DNA of 64,000 nucleotides from Devosia sp. YR412. GTDB lineage: Bacteria > Pseudomonadota > Alphaproteobacteria > Rhizobiales > Devosiaceae. Shown here piece by piece: positions 55,461-64,000 of the stretch. The position numbers and the translations under genes are program-made. The stretch covers positions 868,001-932,000 of the forward strand of contig NZ_FOFL01000002.1 in NCBI RefSeq assembly GCF_900110945.1. Direction: 5' to 3'. Below the pieces are notes generated by a model. That model ran no database searches. It was not told the DNA's origin and saw nothing but the letters and a program-made list of their open reading frames with translations. How positions within the stretch are numbered: the first letter of the stretch is position 1; each line of letters starts with the position of its first letter.

Positions 55461-56627
55461 TCACTTCCAGGTAAACGCCCGCGTCACCGCATAGTTGAAC
55501 ACCGAACTCATCACCGCACCGGAAAGCCCCGCGATGAAGGTCTGGTGATCCCAGGCGTAGATCGCATTGGCCACCGAAATATTGGCAATGCCGCCCAGCG
55601 CACAGATGGCGCAGAAGCTGAGGAAGCCCGTGACTAGCCGCGTGCCGCGCAGCTTGCGATCGGCATAGGTCAGGTTGTTGTTGAGCACGAAATTCCAGGC
55701 CATGGCGATCAGCGTTGCCGCGATCTGCGACACCACAAAACCCTGCCCCAGCGCCGTAAACGCACCCAGCGTCGCTAGATGCACCACCACGCCGGTACCA
55801 CCAACTAGGCCGAACAGCAAAAAGCTCGGCGGCAGCGCGCCATTGGTCAGCTTGGAGAACCACAGGCCCAGATACTGGATCACCACCAGCGGGCTCATCT
55901 TGCTTTCGCCGGCATGACGCTGGCGGAACGTATAGCCGACCTCTTCGATCTTGAGCGGCGTGCCCATGCGCGCCGAGGTCACGATCAAGTCGATCAAAAT
56001 CTTGAAGCCGTCGCTGGCGAGCTTTGGCGCAGCCTTGAGGGCGGCCTCGCGGCGCAGCAGGAAAAACCCGCTCATCGGATCGCTCACTGCCTGCCCGGCA
56101 ATCATCCCGGCCAGCTTGTTGGCAAAATTGCTGCCCGACAGGCGCGTCGCGCTGAGCCCGGCGCCGGCCGAGCCGCCATCGGCAAAGCGTGAGCCGACCA
56201 CGAGGTCAGCGCCAGCCTGCGCCTTGGCTAGCATGGTGGGCAGGATCGCCTCGTCATGCTGCAGGTCGCCATCGATCACCGCCACGAAAGGCGCCGACGT
56301 CACCGCCATGCCCTCCACACAGGCCGAAGCCAGGCCGCGCCGGCCAAAGCGCCGCAGGCAGCGGATATTGGCATAGACGCGGCTCAGCTCATTGACGAGA
56401 TCCGCCGTGCCGTCCGGGCTATCATCATCGACGACGATCATTTCCCATGGCGTATCGCCCATTGCGATCGCCACCTTTTCATACAGCAGCTCGATATTGT
56501 CGCGCTCGTTATAGCTTGGCACGATCACCGCGAGCTGGGCTGGACGGAAATTAACGGTTTGTTCGGTGACGAGACTTGCGGTCGGGTCGATCGACATAGG
56601 TTGGAACTCTTGGCTTTGCTGAACCAT
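55461..56627 (-). CDS. Polyprenyl-phosphate glycosyltransferase (GT2) fused to GtrA domain
   Basis: The 388-residue protein has a DPM1-like GT2 domain (about 30-265) with VIVPSYNERDN, VVDDDSPDGT and AVIDGDLQHDE. A four-helix GtrA-like domain follows (about 270-388, FLLFGLVGGTGVVVHLATL). Such fusions make a lipid-linked sugar on the inner face and help flip it. MSIDPTAS at residue 11 is another possible start. It is divergent from a GT-C transferase that would use such a donor. Confidence 0.87.
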   Translation of the reverse strand: MVQQSQEFQPMSIDPTASLVTEQTVNFRPAQLAVIVPSYNERDNIELLYEKVAIAMGDTPWEMIVVDDDSPDGTADLVNELSRVYANIRCLRRFGRRGLASACVEGMAVTSAPFVAVIDGDLQHDEAILPTMLAKAQAGADLVVGSRFADGGSAGAGLSATRLSGSNFANKLAGMIAGQAVSDPMSGFFLLRREAALKAAPKLASDGFKILIDLIVTSARMGTPLKIEEVGYTFRQRHAGESKMSPLVVIQYLGLWFSKLTNGALPPSFLLFGLVGGTGVVVHLATLGAFTALGQGFVVSQIAATLIAMAWNFVLNNNLTYADRKLRGTRLVTGFLSFCAICALGGIANISVANAIYAWDHQTFIAGLSGAVMSSVFNYAVTRAFTWK

Positions 56628-56761
56628 TTCTGGCAGCCGCTACAAAGCACAAGGCGACCATTCGGTTGCACGCAAAGCGACCATGGCAGCCTTGCATTGC
56701 ATGCAGGTGTGCAGTGAGATGCTTTGTGCCAAGTCACAATGGCAGAATTTAGGGAGATGCC

Positions 56762-57919
56762 GTGTATCCGGCCAGCATTGATCGTCAGCAGGACCGCCCG
56801 ACGCGTTTCATCCTGTTGCTCCCGCTTCTTTTCATCCTCAGCGGCACCCTGATCCGCTTCCTCGCCTTCCGCTATGCCCAGCCTGATAATGACTGGACCA
56901 ATTACTTCGGCGCCATGTGCCGCTGGGATTGCGGCTGGTACGTCAAGATGGCACAGACCGGCTATGACCCCTTCCCGGTGCCCGGCCGCATCAATGCCGG
57001 CAATTGGGCCTTCTTCCCCTTCTACCCCATGCTGGTGGGCCTGATCGGCAAGCTGATCCCGATCCCCACCATCGTCTTGGCGAGTCTCCTCTCCATCGTC
57101 ACCGCCTATGCCGCAGTGGTCGCCGCCTGGCCGCTGCTTGGCCGCAATATCCGCGCCTATACGCTCTATGCGGCCTTCATCCTCTCCGGCCCGCTGTCGA
57201 TGTATTTCACCACCTTCTTCACCGAGGTGATGTTCGTCCTGCTGACCACCTTGGCCTTTGTCTATCTCAGCCGCAGCAATTATCTCGGCGCCGCCGCCAT
57301 CACCGCTTTGCTCTCGGCCACCCGCATCGTCGGCGTCTTCGCTTCGCTCGCCATTGGCGTCCAAGCCCTGATGGACTGGCGCCGCGACACCGGCTCGTGG
57401 AAAGGCTGGCTCGGTGGCCTCTTGTCCCAGCCGCGCCTCGTGCTGGCCATCTTCATCTCGCCGCTCGGTCTCTTCGTCTATATCGCCTTCCTCAATTACT
57501 GGATCGGCGATGGCCTGGCCTTCAGCCATGTGCAGCGCGCCTGGGGCCGCCAGGTCGGCAATCCGCTGACCTACCTGTGGACCGGCCTTACCAGCTGGCC
57601 CACCGTGCCGTGGCAGCTGGTGTCCAATTCCCAGATTCTCGCCCTTTCGGCGGTCGTGGGCCTCGCTATGACCGGCGTCATGGCCTGGCGTCGCCAATGG
57701 CCGGCCGTCATCTTCGCGCTCCTCGCCATCGTCATTCCGCTCGCCGCCGGCCTCGCCTCGATGATGCGCTTCATGGCCGCCATGGCGCCCATCACCATCA
57801 CCGCCGCGACGCTCCTCGCCCGCTGGCGTTGGCTGTTCATCGTCAGCCTCGTCGGCCTCCTGGCCGGCTCCTGGTTTGCCACTCTCGCCTGGTTTGGAGG
57901 CAATGTTGCGCTTGTCTGA
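56762..57919 (+). CDS. PIG-V-like GT-C mannosyltransferase family protein
   Basis: The start is a GTG at 56762 with AGGGA upstream. The 385-residue protein has about nine membrane helices. RWDCGWYVKMAQTGYDPFP (about residues 57-75) and WAFFPFYPMLV resemble the catalytic luminal loop of PIG-V-type GT-C enzymes, which transfer mannose from a polyprenyl-phosphate carrier outside the membrane. The acceptor is unknown. It overlaps the next gene by 17 bases. Confidence 0.8.
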   Translation: MYPASIDRQQDRPTRFILLLPLLFILSGTLIRFLAFRYAQPDNDWTNYFGAMCRWDCGWYVKMAQTGYDPFPVPGRINAGNWAFFPFYPMLVGLIGKLIPIPTIVLASLLSIVTAYAAVVAAWPLLGRNIRAYTLYAAFILSGPLSMYFTTFFTEVMFVLLTTLAFVYLSRSNYLGAAAITALLSATRIVGVFASLAIGVQALMDWRRDTGSWKGWLGGLLSQPRLVLAIFISPLGLFVYIAFLNYWIGDGLAFSHVQRAWGRQVGNPLTYLWTGLTSWPTVPWQLVSNSQILALSAVVGLAMTGVMAWRRQWPAVIFALLAIVIPLAAGLASMMRFMAAMAPITITAATLLARWRWLFIVSLVGLLAGSWFATLAWFGGNVALV

Positions 57920-58511
57920 ACGCAGCCCGCTGACGCTCGGCGCCTATGCCCTCGCAGCCATCCTTGCCCTTTTCGAACTGGCCGTGCTGTGGCAGGGCCT
58001 GCACCCCCATGTCTCGGACAATTACCGCGCCTATTATCTCGACCGATCAACCACCTGCCTGCCCCAGCCGGTGATCGGCGCCTATACCGTCGGCACCGAG
58101 CTCGATTTCAAATCCGGCGGCGATGACACCCGCGAGCTGCGCCCCTGCGGCTGGGATGGCCCGGCCGGCGACGGCATGCATTCCATCGGCGAAACCTCGC
58201 TGCTGCGCTTCGAGCTCGGCCAGCCGCAGGCGCTGACCCTGATGCTCGAGCTGACCGGCTCCACCCTGCCCGGCCCGCCCACCCAGACCGTCGTCATCTC
58301 GGCCAATGACACGCCCATCGGCACCGTGGAAGTCACCCCGGACCAGACCGAGCGCTTCACCTTTGCCATCCCGGCCGACGCCATCGGCGCGGACGGCACG
58401 CTGGTAGTCAAGCTCGACTATCCCGACGCCATCAGCCCCGGCCCGCGCACCGCCAACACCTATTGGCGCTCGGTCAAGCTGACGGCCGGCTCGCTGACAC
58501 CGGCGATTTGA
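57903..58511 (+). CDS. Membrane-anchored beta-rich protein of unknown function
   Basis: The ATG at 57903 has a perfect GGAGG 2 bases upstream and overlaps the GT-C gene, giving 202 residues. One membrane helix (about 11-33) is followed by an exported domain with two Cys (CLP, PCGWDG) and many alternating hydrophobic residues, suggesting a beta-sandwich. I do not recognise a family. Coupling to the GT-C gene suggests a role in the same glycan pathway. Confidence 0.7.
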   Translation: MLRLSERSPLTLGAYALAAILALFELAVLWQGLHPHVSDNYRAYYLDRSTTCLPQPVIGAYTVGTELDFKSGGDDTRELRPCGWDGPAGDGMHSIGETSLLRFELGQPQALTLMLELTGSTLPGPPTQTVVISANDTPIGTVEVTPDQTERFTFAIPADAIGADGTLVVKLDYPDAISPGPRTANTYWRSVKLTAGSLTPAI

Positions 58512-58590
58512 AGGACTTTCTCACCGCTCTGCTAAGACAATCGCAAGCAGTGATGGCCATATCTGGGTGACCCACGTCAGGGACACCGCG

Positions 58591-58812
58591 ATGAACATTT
58601 CCAGCATTGGCGCCGCCGGCATGCAGCGCGCCTCCGATCGATTCGAAGCCAGCGCCAACCGCATCGCCCGCACCGGCACCGGCCTCGAAACCTCCGACCT
58701 CGCCACCGACATCGTCGACATGAAACAGGCCGAAATCGACTTCAAGGCCTCCACCAAAGTGGTCAAGGTCGCCGACGACATGATCGGCGCCATGCTCGAC
58801 ATCCTGGCCTGA
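58591..58812 (+). CDS. Small flagellar rod/hook-like protein
   Basis: The ATG at 58591 gives 73 residues. MNISSIGAAGMQRASDRFEASANRIA resembles the N-terminal rod helix of FlgC/FlgE/FlgK-type axial proteins. MKQAEIDFKASTKVVKVADDMIGAMLDIL resembles their C-terminal helix. The middle domain is missing, so the two helices are joined directly. Such mini rod proteins are seen in Hyphomicrobiales and have no known role. No other flagellar gene is nearby. Confidence 0.7.
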   Translation: MNISSIGAAGMQRASDRFEASANRIARTGTGLETSDLATDIVDMKQAEIDFKASTKVVKVADDMIGAMLDILA

Positions 58813-58837
58813 CAGCTCACCGCCCGCGGACCACAAT

Positions 58838-58869
58838 GCAAAACACCCCCAGACTAAGTCCGAGGGTGC
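58838..58869 (-). terminator. Hairpin terminator, minus strand
   Basis: On the minus strand caccctcgga and tctgggggtg form a 10-bp stem with G-T pairs and loop cttag, followed by TTTT. It would end the gapR transcript. Confidence 0.45.
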
Positions 58870-58941
58870 AATAACTTCCACTCTTGCCCGACAGGCGCCG
58901 GACCGGATTGAGGTCAGGCCGAGTCGAAAATGGTGATCGGC

Positions 58942-58987
58942 GAGAACCGGAGCGGAGCGTACATCAGTACGTGAGCACCGGAAGCGC
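58942..58987. repeat. Short composite repeat element
   Basis: Two direct near-copies, gagaaccggagcg and gagcaccggaagcg, flank the palindrome gcgtac-atca-gtacgt. It lies in the 206-base gap between the rod-like gene and gapR. It has no coding support. Confidence 0.5.
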
Positions 58988-59018
58988 AGCCGATTGCCAT
59001 TTGCAGACCGGCATCACC

Positions 59019-59282
59019 TCAATCCTCAGGGGGAGCCTCGACCATCCCGAGGGCAGCCATATAGAGCTCCAGAATCGCTTCCTGCTCGGCGCGCTCATTG
59101 GCATCCTGCTTGCGGATGCTCACGATCTTGCGCAGGATCTTGGTATCGAAGCCATTGCCCTTGGCCTCGGCATAGATTTCCTTGATATCGGCAGCGATGG
59201 CGGCCTTTTCTTCTTCCATGCGCTCGATGCGCTCGATGAACGCTCGCAGCTGGTCCTGGGCAACGCTGTCTTCGACGGCCAT
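59019..59282 (-). CDS. gapR: DUF2312 protein, GapR-type nucleoid protein
   Basis: The 87-residue protein has the DUF2312/UPF0335 core: [38 protein letters not shown] and IRKQD. The Caulobacter member GapR forms a tetramer that clamps overtwisted DNA ahead of polymerases and helps topoisomerases. All key regions are present, so the same role is likely. It is a single gene on the minus strand. Confidence 0.92.
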   Translation of the reverse strand: MAVEDSVAQDQLRAFIERIERMEEEKAAIAADIKEIYAEAKGNGFDTKILRKIVSIRKQDANERAEQEAILELYMAALGMVEAPPED

Positions 59283-59455
59283 GGCATAGTCCTTTTCGTT
59301 TGCTGGCCGTGTTCAACCGCACAAGGGGCTTGTGTTCAACCCCTTTTGCGCCAATCCGCACCGCTACCGCATCCGATACCCGCAATTCGGCCAAATCGCC
59401 CCATTAGCCATTGACCTATTCCTCCCCATGGGCTCAAAGAAAGCACGATTTCCCG

Positions 59456-60025
59456 ATGTTTGCTGGCACCAGATTGCTCAAGATCCGTCTCGGCCTGCCT
59501 TTGATTGGCGCCTTGTCCGCAAGCCTCGCTTTTTTCGTCACGCCGGCGCATGCCGACCTGCGCATCTGTAATGAAACCACCAATCTGGTCTCCGTCGCTT
59601 TGGGCTATCGCGCCGAGCGCGGCTGGATGAGCGAAGGCTGGTGGCAGGCGCCTCCCGGCGACTGCCGCGTGCTCTACCAGGGCGACCTCGAACGGCGGTT
59701 TTATTATCTCTTCGCCGTCGACGATATCGGCGGTGGCGCCTGGGATGGCTCGGTCTTCATGTGCACCCGTGACGAAACCTTCACAATATTCGGGGTTGAG
59801 GATTGCCTTGCCCGGGGTTATGAGCGCACCGGTTTCTTTGAAATCGATACCCAGAACCGTACCGACTGGACTCTGCAGCTGACCGAAAATGCCGCCGGCC
59901 CAGCCGTAGTGGGTCCGGAAGGCAGCGAAGATCTCGAAGACCCTACATTTTTAGTCGATCCCGACGACGTCACCATCGACGCACCGGAGACCGGCACAGT
60001 AAAGCCAGGAACGGACACGCAATGA
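59456..60025 (+). CDS. DUF1036 secreted protein
   Basis: The ATG at 59456 gives 189 residues with a signal peptide ending TPAHAD. The domain (about 35-140) has the DUF1036 pattern: LRICNETTNLVSVALGYR, GWMSEGWWQAPPGDCR and six Cys that can pair. The function is unknown. An acidic Pro/Asp-rich tail follows. It overlaps pyk by 4 bases (ATGA). The ribosome site is weak, and a TTG at 59411 is a possible alternative start. Confidence 0.85.
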   Translation: MFAGTRLLKIRLGLPLIGALSASLAFFVTPAHADLRICNETTNLVSVALGYRAERGWMSEGWWQAPPGDCRVLYQGDLERRFYYLFAVDDIGGGAWDGSVFMCTRDETFTIFGVEDCLARGYERTGFFEIDTQNRTDWTLQLTENAAGPAVVGPEGSEDLEDPTFLVDPDDVTIDAPETGTVKPGTDTQ

Positions 60026-61461
60026 GACGCATGAGACGCGCGAAGATCATCGCCACCCTCGGGCCCGCGAGCCACGAAGAGAAGATGATCGAGGAACTGG
60101 CCAAGGCCGGCGCGGACGTGTTCCGCATCAACATGAGCCATGCCAGCCACGAGGTCCTGCACCAGACCGTGGCGCGCATCCGCGCGGTCGAAAAGCGCCT
60201 CAACCATCCACTCGGCATCCTGGTCGACCTGCAGGGTCCCAAGCTGCGCGTCTGGAAGTTTGCGGAAGGCTCCGTCAACCTCGTCGCCGGCCAGAAGTTC
60301 ACGCTCGACAGCGACAAGAACGACACCGGCAACAGTGAACGTGTTTACCTGCCGCATCCGGAAATCATCGAGAGCGTCTCGGTTGGTGACCGGCTCTTGC
60401 TAGACGATGGCAAGCTGGCCCTCAAGGCTACTAAAGTCGGTAACGGCGCCATCGAGACCGAGGTCATCTATGGCGGCAAGCTCAGCGACAAGAAGGGCGT
60501 ATCCCTGCCCGATACGCTGCTGCCGACCGGCGCCCTGACCGAAAAGGATCACGCCGATCTGCTTGAAGGTCTCAAGGCCGAAGCCGACTGGATCGCGCTG
60601 AGCTTCGTGCAGCGTCCCGAAGACCTCATCGACGTGCGCAAGATTGTGCAGGGCCGTGCCGGCGTTATGGCCAAGATCGAAAAGCCCCAGGCCATCGATC
60701 GCCTCGAAGAAATCGTCAAGCTCTCCGACGCCATCATGGTGGCCCGTGGTGACCTCGGCGTCGAGCTGCCGCTCGAGACCGTTCCCGGCCTGCAGAAGCG
60801 CATGATCCGCATGGCTCGCCGCTACGGCAAGCCAGTGGTCGTCGCTACCCAGATGCTGGAATCCATGATCACCGCGCCGGTCCCGACCCGCGCCGAGGTC
60901 TCGGACGTTTCCATCGCCGTCTTCGAAGGCGCCGATGCCATCATGCTCTCGGCCGAATCCGCTTCCGGTGCCTATCCGATCGAAGCCGTTGCCACCATGA
61001 ACAAGGTCGCCGTGGCCGTCGAAGGCGATGCCAACTATCGCGGCATCATCCGCGCCGCCCAGACCGAACCGGAAGCCACTGCGGCCGACGCCATCTCGGC
61101 GGCGACCCGCCAGGTCGCCGAAACCCTCGATCTGGCCGCCATCGTCACCTACACGGCCTCCGGCTCCACGGGCATCCGTGCTGCCCGCGAGCGGCCCTCC
61201 AAGCCGATCATCGTGCTCTCGCCCAATATGCGTACCATCCGCCGCATGTCGGTGGTCTGGGGCGTCCATTGCGTGCAGACCGAAGATGCGGTCTCGCTCG
61301 AAGACATGGTCGATCGCGCCTGCGTCATCGCCTATCAGGAGGGCTTTGCCCGCCCCGGCGACCGCATCGCCATCACCGCCGGCATCCCGCTGGGCACGCC
61401 CGGCGCCACCAACATGCTGCGCATCGCCTTCGTCCGCCAGGACGGCGCCGGTTCGAGCTGA
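60022..61461 (+). CDS. pyk: Pyruvate kinase
   Basis: The 479-residue protein has RAKIIATLGPAS at the start, MSHASHE, the Mg/substrate segment VMVARGDLGVELPLE (about 234-248), the active-site region KIEKPQAI and the C-terminal domain with GSTGIRAARERP. It makes ATP and pyruvate from phosphoenolpyruvate and ADP. It is translationally coupled to the DUF1036 gene, an order common in related bacteria. An in-frame ATG at 60031 is a second possible start. Confidence 0.96.
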   Translation: MRRMRRAKIIATLGPASHEEKMIEELAKAGADVFRINMSHASHEVLHQTVARIRAVEKRLNHPLGILVDLQGPKLRVWKFAEGSVNLVAGQKFTLDSDKNDTGNSERVYLPHPEIIESVSVGDRLLLDDGKLALKATKVGNGAIETEVIYGGKLSDKKGVSLPDTLLPTGALTEKDHADLLEGLKAEADWIALSFVQRPEDLIDVRKIVQGRAGVMAKIEKPQAIDRLEEIVKLSDAIMVARGDLGVELPLETVPGLQKRMIRMARRYGKPVVVATQMLESMITAPVPTRAEVSDVSIAVFEGADAIMLSAESASGAYPIEAVATMNKVAVAVEGDANYRGIIRAAQTEPEATAADAISAATRQVAETLDLAAIVTYTASGSTGIRAARERPSKPIIVLSPNMRTIRRMSVVWGVHCVQTEDAVSLEDMVDRACVIAYQEGFARPGDRIAITAGIPLGTPGATNMLRIAFVRQDGAGSS

Positions 61462-61484
61462 GCTGGCCTAAATCCTTGCATAAG

Positions 61485-61514
61485 AAAAGGCCCGCGCAAG
61501 CGGGCCTTTTTGTT
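61485..61514 (+). terminator. Rho-independent terminator of pyk
   Basis: aaaaggcccgc and gcgggcctttt with loop gcaa are followed by TTGTTT. Confidence 0.85.
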
Positions 61515-61527
61515 TGAGACTCTGCCC

Positions 61528-62307
61528 CTAGGCGGTTGGAACGGTACCGCCGTCGATCACATGCTCGGTCCCGGTAATGGAGCTTGCGCGATCCGAGGCC
61601 AGGAAGGCAATCAGGTCGGCGACCTCTTTCGGCTCGGCCGGTCGCCCCAGCGGGATGCCGCCGAGCGCATTCATGATCACCTGCACCGCTTCGTCATAGC
61701 CAATGCTCGCTTCTTCGGCGATGCGCAGCGCCAGACCATTGACGCCTGGCGCGGCAATCCAGCCGGGAGAAACCCGCACTACCCGCACGCCCCTGGGAGA
61801 AACCTCCTTCGAGATGCTCTTGCTGTAGGTGTTCAGTGCCGCCTTTGCCGCGGCATAGCCGGTGGTCGCGTCATGCAGCGGCAGGCGGTTCTGGATCGAG
61901 GTGACGTGGATGACGACGCCACTGCCTTGCGCGATCATGCCGGGCAGCAGTGCCCGATCGAGCCTGACCGCCGGAAAGAAGTTGAGATTGAACTCCTTCT
62001 CCCATTCGGCATCGTCGAGCGCCGCAAACCCACCGGAAGGGGCGGACGAGCCACCCAGCACGTTGACCAGGATGTCGATCCCGCCAAGCTCCCGCTGCAC
62101 CGCATCCACGACGGTCTGAACCCCGTCCTCGGTGGTGAGGTCAGCCGCCACGAAATCGTCGCCGGCAAAATCCGCCGGCCTGCTGCGCGCCGTCGTCAAC
62201 ACGCGAGCACCCAGTTCCCGGAACAGCGCCACGGTCGCGGCGCCGGCACCCGAGGTACCGCCGGTAATCAAGGCCCGACGGCCCTCGAGCGTCAGAAAGG
62301 GGATCAT
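61528..62307 (-). CDS. Short-chain dehydrogenase/reductase
   Basis: The ATG at 62307 gives 259 residues. [15 protein letters not shown] is the NAD(P)-binding Gly-rich segment, LVNVLGG the NNAG-like part, with catalytic Ser in HVTSIQNR and YxxxK in YAAAKAALN. It is a complete classical SDR oxidoreductase of unknown substrate. Its start overlaps the stop of the NTF2-like gene by 4 bases. The LysR gene is divergent from this pair. Confidence 0.9.
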   Translation of the reverse strand: MIPFLTLEGRRALITGGTSGAGAATVALFRELGARVLTTARSRPADFAGDDFVAADLTTEDGVQTVVDAVQRELGGIDILVNVLGGSSAPSGGFAALDDAEWEKEFNLNFFPAVRLDRALLPGMIAQGSGVVIHVTSIQNRLPLHDATTGYAAAKAALNTYSKSISKEVSPRGVRVVRVSPGWIAAPGVNGLALRIAEEASIGYDEAVQVIMNALGGIPLGRPAEPKEVADLIAFLASDRASSITGTEHVIDGGTVPTA

Positions 62308-62636
62308 ACCGTGATCTCCAGTTCGGCAATCTTGTCGCCGGCAATGACGAAGAAATAGCGCAGGTCGACCGGGCTGCCGGGGAAGTTGCCGGCAACATGC
62401 GCCGTCACTTGGGTCTTGCCGTTTTCGGTGCTGATCAGGAAAGGCTCCGTCGTAGTCGGGCCGTACTTCTGGCCGTATTCGACCTTCCATTTGCGGATGG
62501 CTTCGTGACCCATAAGGTCTTCGCCGGCGTCCTTGACCACGGCGTTTTCAGTGAACACGGCAGCGAGCTCGTCGGGGCCGCCATCCCGCTCGGCCGTAAA
62601 ATAGGCCGCGATGCTGTCGGGCATTTTGATTGTCAT
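62304..62636 (-). CDS. SnoaL/NTF2-like protein
   Basis: The ATG at 62636 gives 110 residues. [20 protein letters not shown] and [20 protein letters not shown] are the start of a SnoaL-like cone fold. [15 protein letters not shown] ends it. Members are small enzymes or binding proteins without a shared reaction. It is cotranscribed with the SDR gene. Confidence 0.86.
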   Translation of the reverse strand: MTIKMPDSIAAYFTAERDGGPDELAAVFTENAVVKDAGEDLMGHEAIRKWKVEYGQKYGPTTTEPFLISTENGKTQVTAHVAGNFPGSPVDLRYFFVIAGDKIAELEITV

Positions 62637-62655
62637 TTCAGCTCTCCAGTTGTCT

Positions 62656-62680
62656 GTGCCGACCACATTTGGGCTGGCAC
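62656..62680. promoter_or_regulatory. Candidate LysR operator
   Basis: GTGCC-N15-GGCAC is an inverted pair in the 118-base divergent region between the NTF2-like and LysR genes. The spacing is compatible with a LysR-type site. Confidence 0.35.
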
Positions 62681-62754
62681 GGGATAATCTATGCCTGGAC
62701 GGTTGCCGCGATAACTGAGACAAACAGGGACGAGGAATTGCGAAAAGAGGGATA

Positions 62755-63663
62755 ATGTCGCGGGATATCCTATCCGAGCTGGATGCCGTTCTGGGCATCG
62801 CCCGTCACGGCTCGTTCCGTGCTGCGGCGCTCGATCTAGGCATGTCCACGACGGCCCTGAGCAACGCTATCGCCAAGCTTGAACAGCGCCTGGGCATCCG
62901 CCTGTTCAACCGCACCACGCGCAGCGTGGCGCTCACCGATGCCGGCAAGACCTTCGTCGAGCGGGTCGCTCCGGCAATGACGGATATCCACGACGCTATC
63001 CTGGCCGCACAGTCGCTGCAGGAAACGCCAACCGGAACGCTGCGCATCAACGCCTATGCCTCAGCCGCCCGCGAAGTGATGGCGCCGCTCATCCTGTCCT
63101 TCCTGCGGCGCTATCCGCAGGTGCATATCGATCTGGTGACCGAGGGACGGCTGGTCGACGTCATCGCCGGCGGCTTTGACATGGGGCTGAGGCCCGCCAA
63201 TCTCGTGCCCACCGACATGATCGCCCTGTCGCTGGGCCTCAAGCGTGAAAATGCGGTCGTCGCGTCACCCGATTTTCTGCGCATCCACGGCGAGCCCACC
63301 GTGCCGAACGACCTCTACCGTTTCCGCTGCATCCGGTCGCGCCTGCCCAACAACGCCTTGATGCGCTGGCGATTTGAGAAAGACGGAACGGCTCTCCAGA
63401 TCGATGTTCAGGGTGCCATCACCCTTGATGAGCCGAGCCTTGTCCGGATCGCTGCGCAGAATGGCATTGGGCTCGGCTATGTCATGGAAGCAGACATACG
63501 CGATGACCTTGCCGCCGGGCGGCTCGTCCGCGTTCTTCAGGATTGGACCCCAAAGCTGGAACCGCTGGCGCTCTACTATCCCGGCCGAAAGAACCCACCC
63601 GCCGCCTTCACCGCCTTCATCCAGGCCGCCCGCGAGTTTGCCGCCGCCTCGATCAAGCCATAG
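62755..63663 (+). CDS. LysR-family regulator
   Basis: The 302-residue protein has a LysR helix-turn-helix (about 1-60; [41 protein letters not shown]) and a substrate-binding domain typical of the CrgA-like branch ([23 protein letters not shown]). It is divergent from the NTF2/SDR pair and probably controls it. The inducer is unknown. Confidence 0.92.
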   Translation: MSRDILSELDAVLGIARHGSFRAAALDLGMSTTALSNAIAKLEQRLGIRLFNRTTRSVALTDAGKTFVERVAPAMTDIHDAILAAQSLQETPTGTLRINAYASAAREVMAPLILSFLRRYPQVHIDLVTEGRLVDVIAGGFDMGLRPANLVPTDMIALSLGLKRENAVVASPDFLRIHGEPTVPNDLYRFRCIRSRLPNNALMRWRFEKDGTALQIDVQGAITLDEPSLVRIAAQNGIGLGYVMEADIRDDLAAGRLVRVLQDWTPKLEPLALYYPGRKNPPAAFTAFIQAAREFAAASIKP

Positions 63664-63702
63664 CGCGGAACATGCCGTTTGAGGTCTTGACCGCAGCTGT
63701 GC

Positions 63703-63730
63703 AAAGGCCCGCTTGCGCGGGCCTTTTTGT
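63703..63730 (+). terminator. Rho-independent terminator of the LysR gene
   Basis: aaaggcccgc and gcgggccttttt with loop ttgc are followed by TTTTTGTTT. Confidence 0.82.
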
Positions 63731-63733
63731 TTC

Positions 63734-64000
63734 TTAGCGCCGGGAGAACACCCGGTCGGCGATCCGGCTATTGCTGCTGGCCGCCATGCCCGGAATGAGC
63801 AGCGCGTCCACTAGCCACCACAGTCCGACCACGAACCACAAAAAGCCCAGCACGCCAAACGACACCAGCGTCAGCAGCAGCGTCACGCCGGACAGCGCCA
63901 GCATCACGAAACCGCTTAGCGGCCGTCCCAGGTAAAACCGGTGCGCACCGATATAGCCGAGGAAGAACCACAGCACATAGGCGGCGATCAGCGACTTCTT
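63734..64000 (-). CDS. TM2-domain membrane protein (cut by window edge)
   Basis: The frame is open from the window end to a TAA at 63734 and encodes 88 residues (starting KKSLIAAYVLWFFLGYIGAH). The start lies outside. GYIGAHRFYLGRPLSG is the TM2 signature, followed by two membrane helices and WFVVGLWWLVDALLIPGM. TM2 proteins are small membrane proteins of unknown role. Confidence 0.85.
   Translation of the reverse strand, partial: KKSLIAAYVLWFFLGYIGAHRFYLGRPLSGFVMLALSGVTLLLTLVSFGVLGFLWFVVGLWWLVDALLIPGMAASSNSRIADRVFSRR

Overview
The window is GC-rich, densely coded chromosomal DNA of an alphaproteobacterium. Several gene types and orders point to Hyphomicrobiales (Rhizobiales): three small CtrA-era cell-cycle proteins (RcdA/DUF1465, TrcR/DUF1013, GapR/DUF2312), the DUF1192-quinone oxidoreductase-DUF1013 neighbourhood, a DUF465 pair next to purEK, split pntAA/pntAB/pntB, the aa3-oxidase subunit IV peptide, and a fused MrpAB antiporter. 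Devosia or a close relative is my best guess (inference from gene content only). I see no tRNA, rRNA, insertion sequence, prophage or CRISPR array.

Layout. 0-7 kb: partial VOC protein, class I aldolase, ThiE-like protein, Sel1 protein, EF-P, inositol monophosphatase, then a MotA-like/OmpA-like envelope motor pair. 7-16 kb: ABC exporter, L31, RcdA, a candidate CtrA-linked small RNA, DUF1192, quinone oxidoreductase, TrcR, a TauE permease, the DUF465 pair and purEK. 16-23 kb: hydrolases, S21, an MFS pump, a DsbA-like protein, a TspO-like protein and SlyX. 23-28 kb: proton-translocating transhydrogenase operon, cytochrome oxidase subunit IV and a broken pepF. 28-39 kb: a sigma-54 activator behind a perfect CtrA-type box, a three-gene ABC-2 exporter and the complete mrpABCDEFG operon.

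38.8-49.2 kb is the most unusual region. Two modules each carry a TetR regulator, a cytoplasmic metallophosphoesterase, a periplasmic solute-binding protein and an MptpB-type (HCTAGKDRTG) phosphatase. Only the second module also has the two permeases and the ATPase of the importer. A direct repeat with Pho-box geometry precedes the first module. A weaker one overlaps a TetR-type palindrome in front of the second. I read this as a phosphate-starvation system that imports an organic phosphodiester and strips its phosphate inside the cell. The substrate is unknown and the interpretation is inference.

49-64 kb: L,D-transpeptidase, a DUF882 peptidase-like protein, dxs, a small envelope-glycan cluster (GT2-GtrA, PIG-V-like GT-C and a membrane-anchored partner), an orphan flagellar rod-like peptide, GapR, DUF1036, pyruvate kinase, an SDR/NTF2/LysR cassette and a partial TM2 protein.

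Two dispersed families of GC-rich inverted repeats sit between genes: four copies of family A and two of family B. Genes are packed tightly, with many ATGA or GTGA overlaps in the ABC, Mrp and importer operons. TTG and GTG starts are common.
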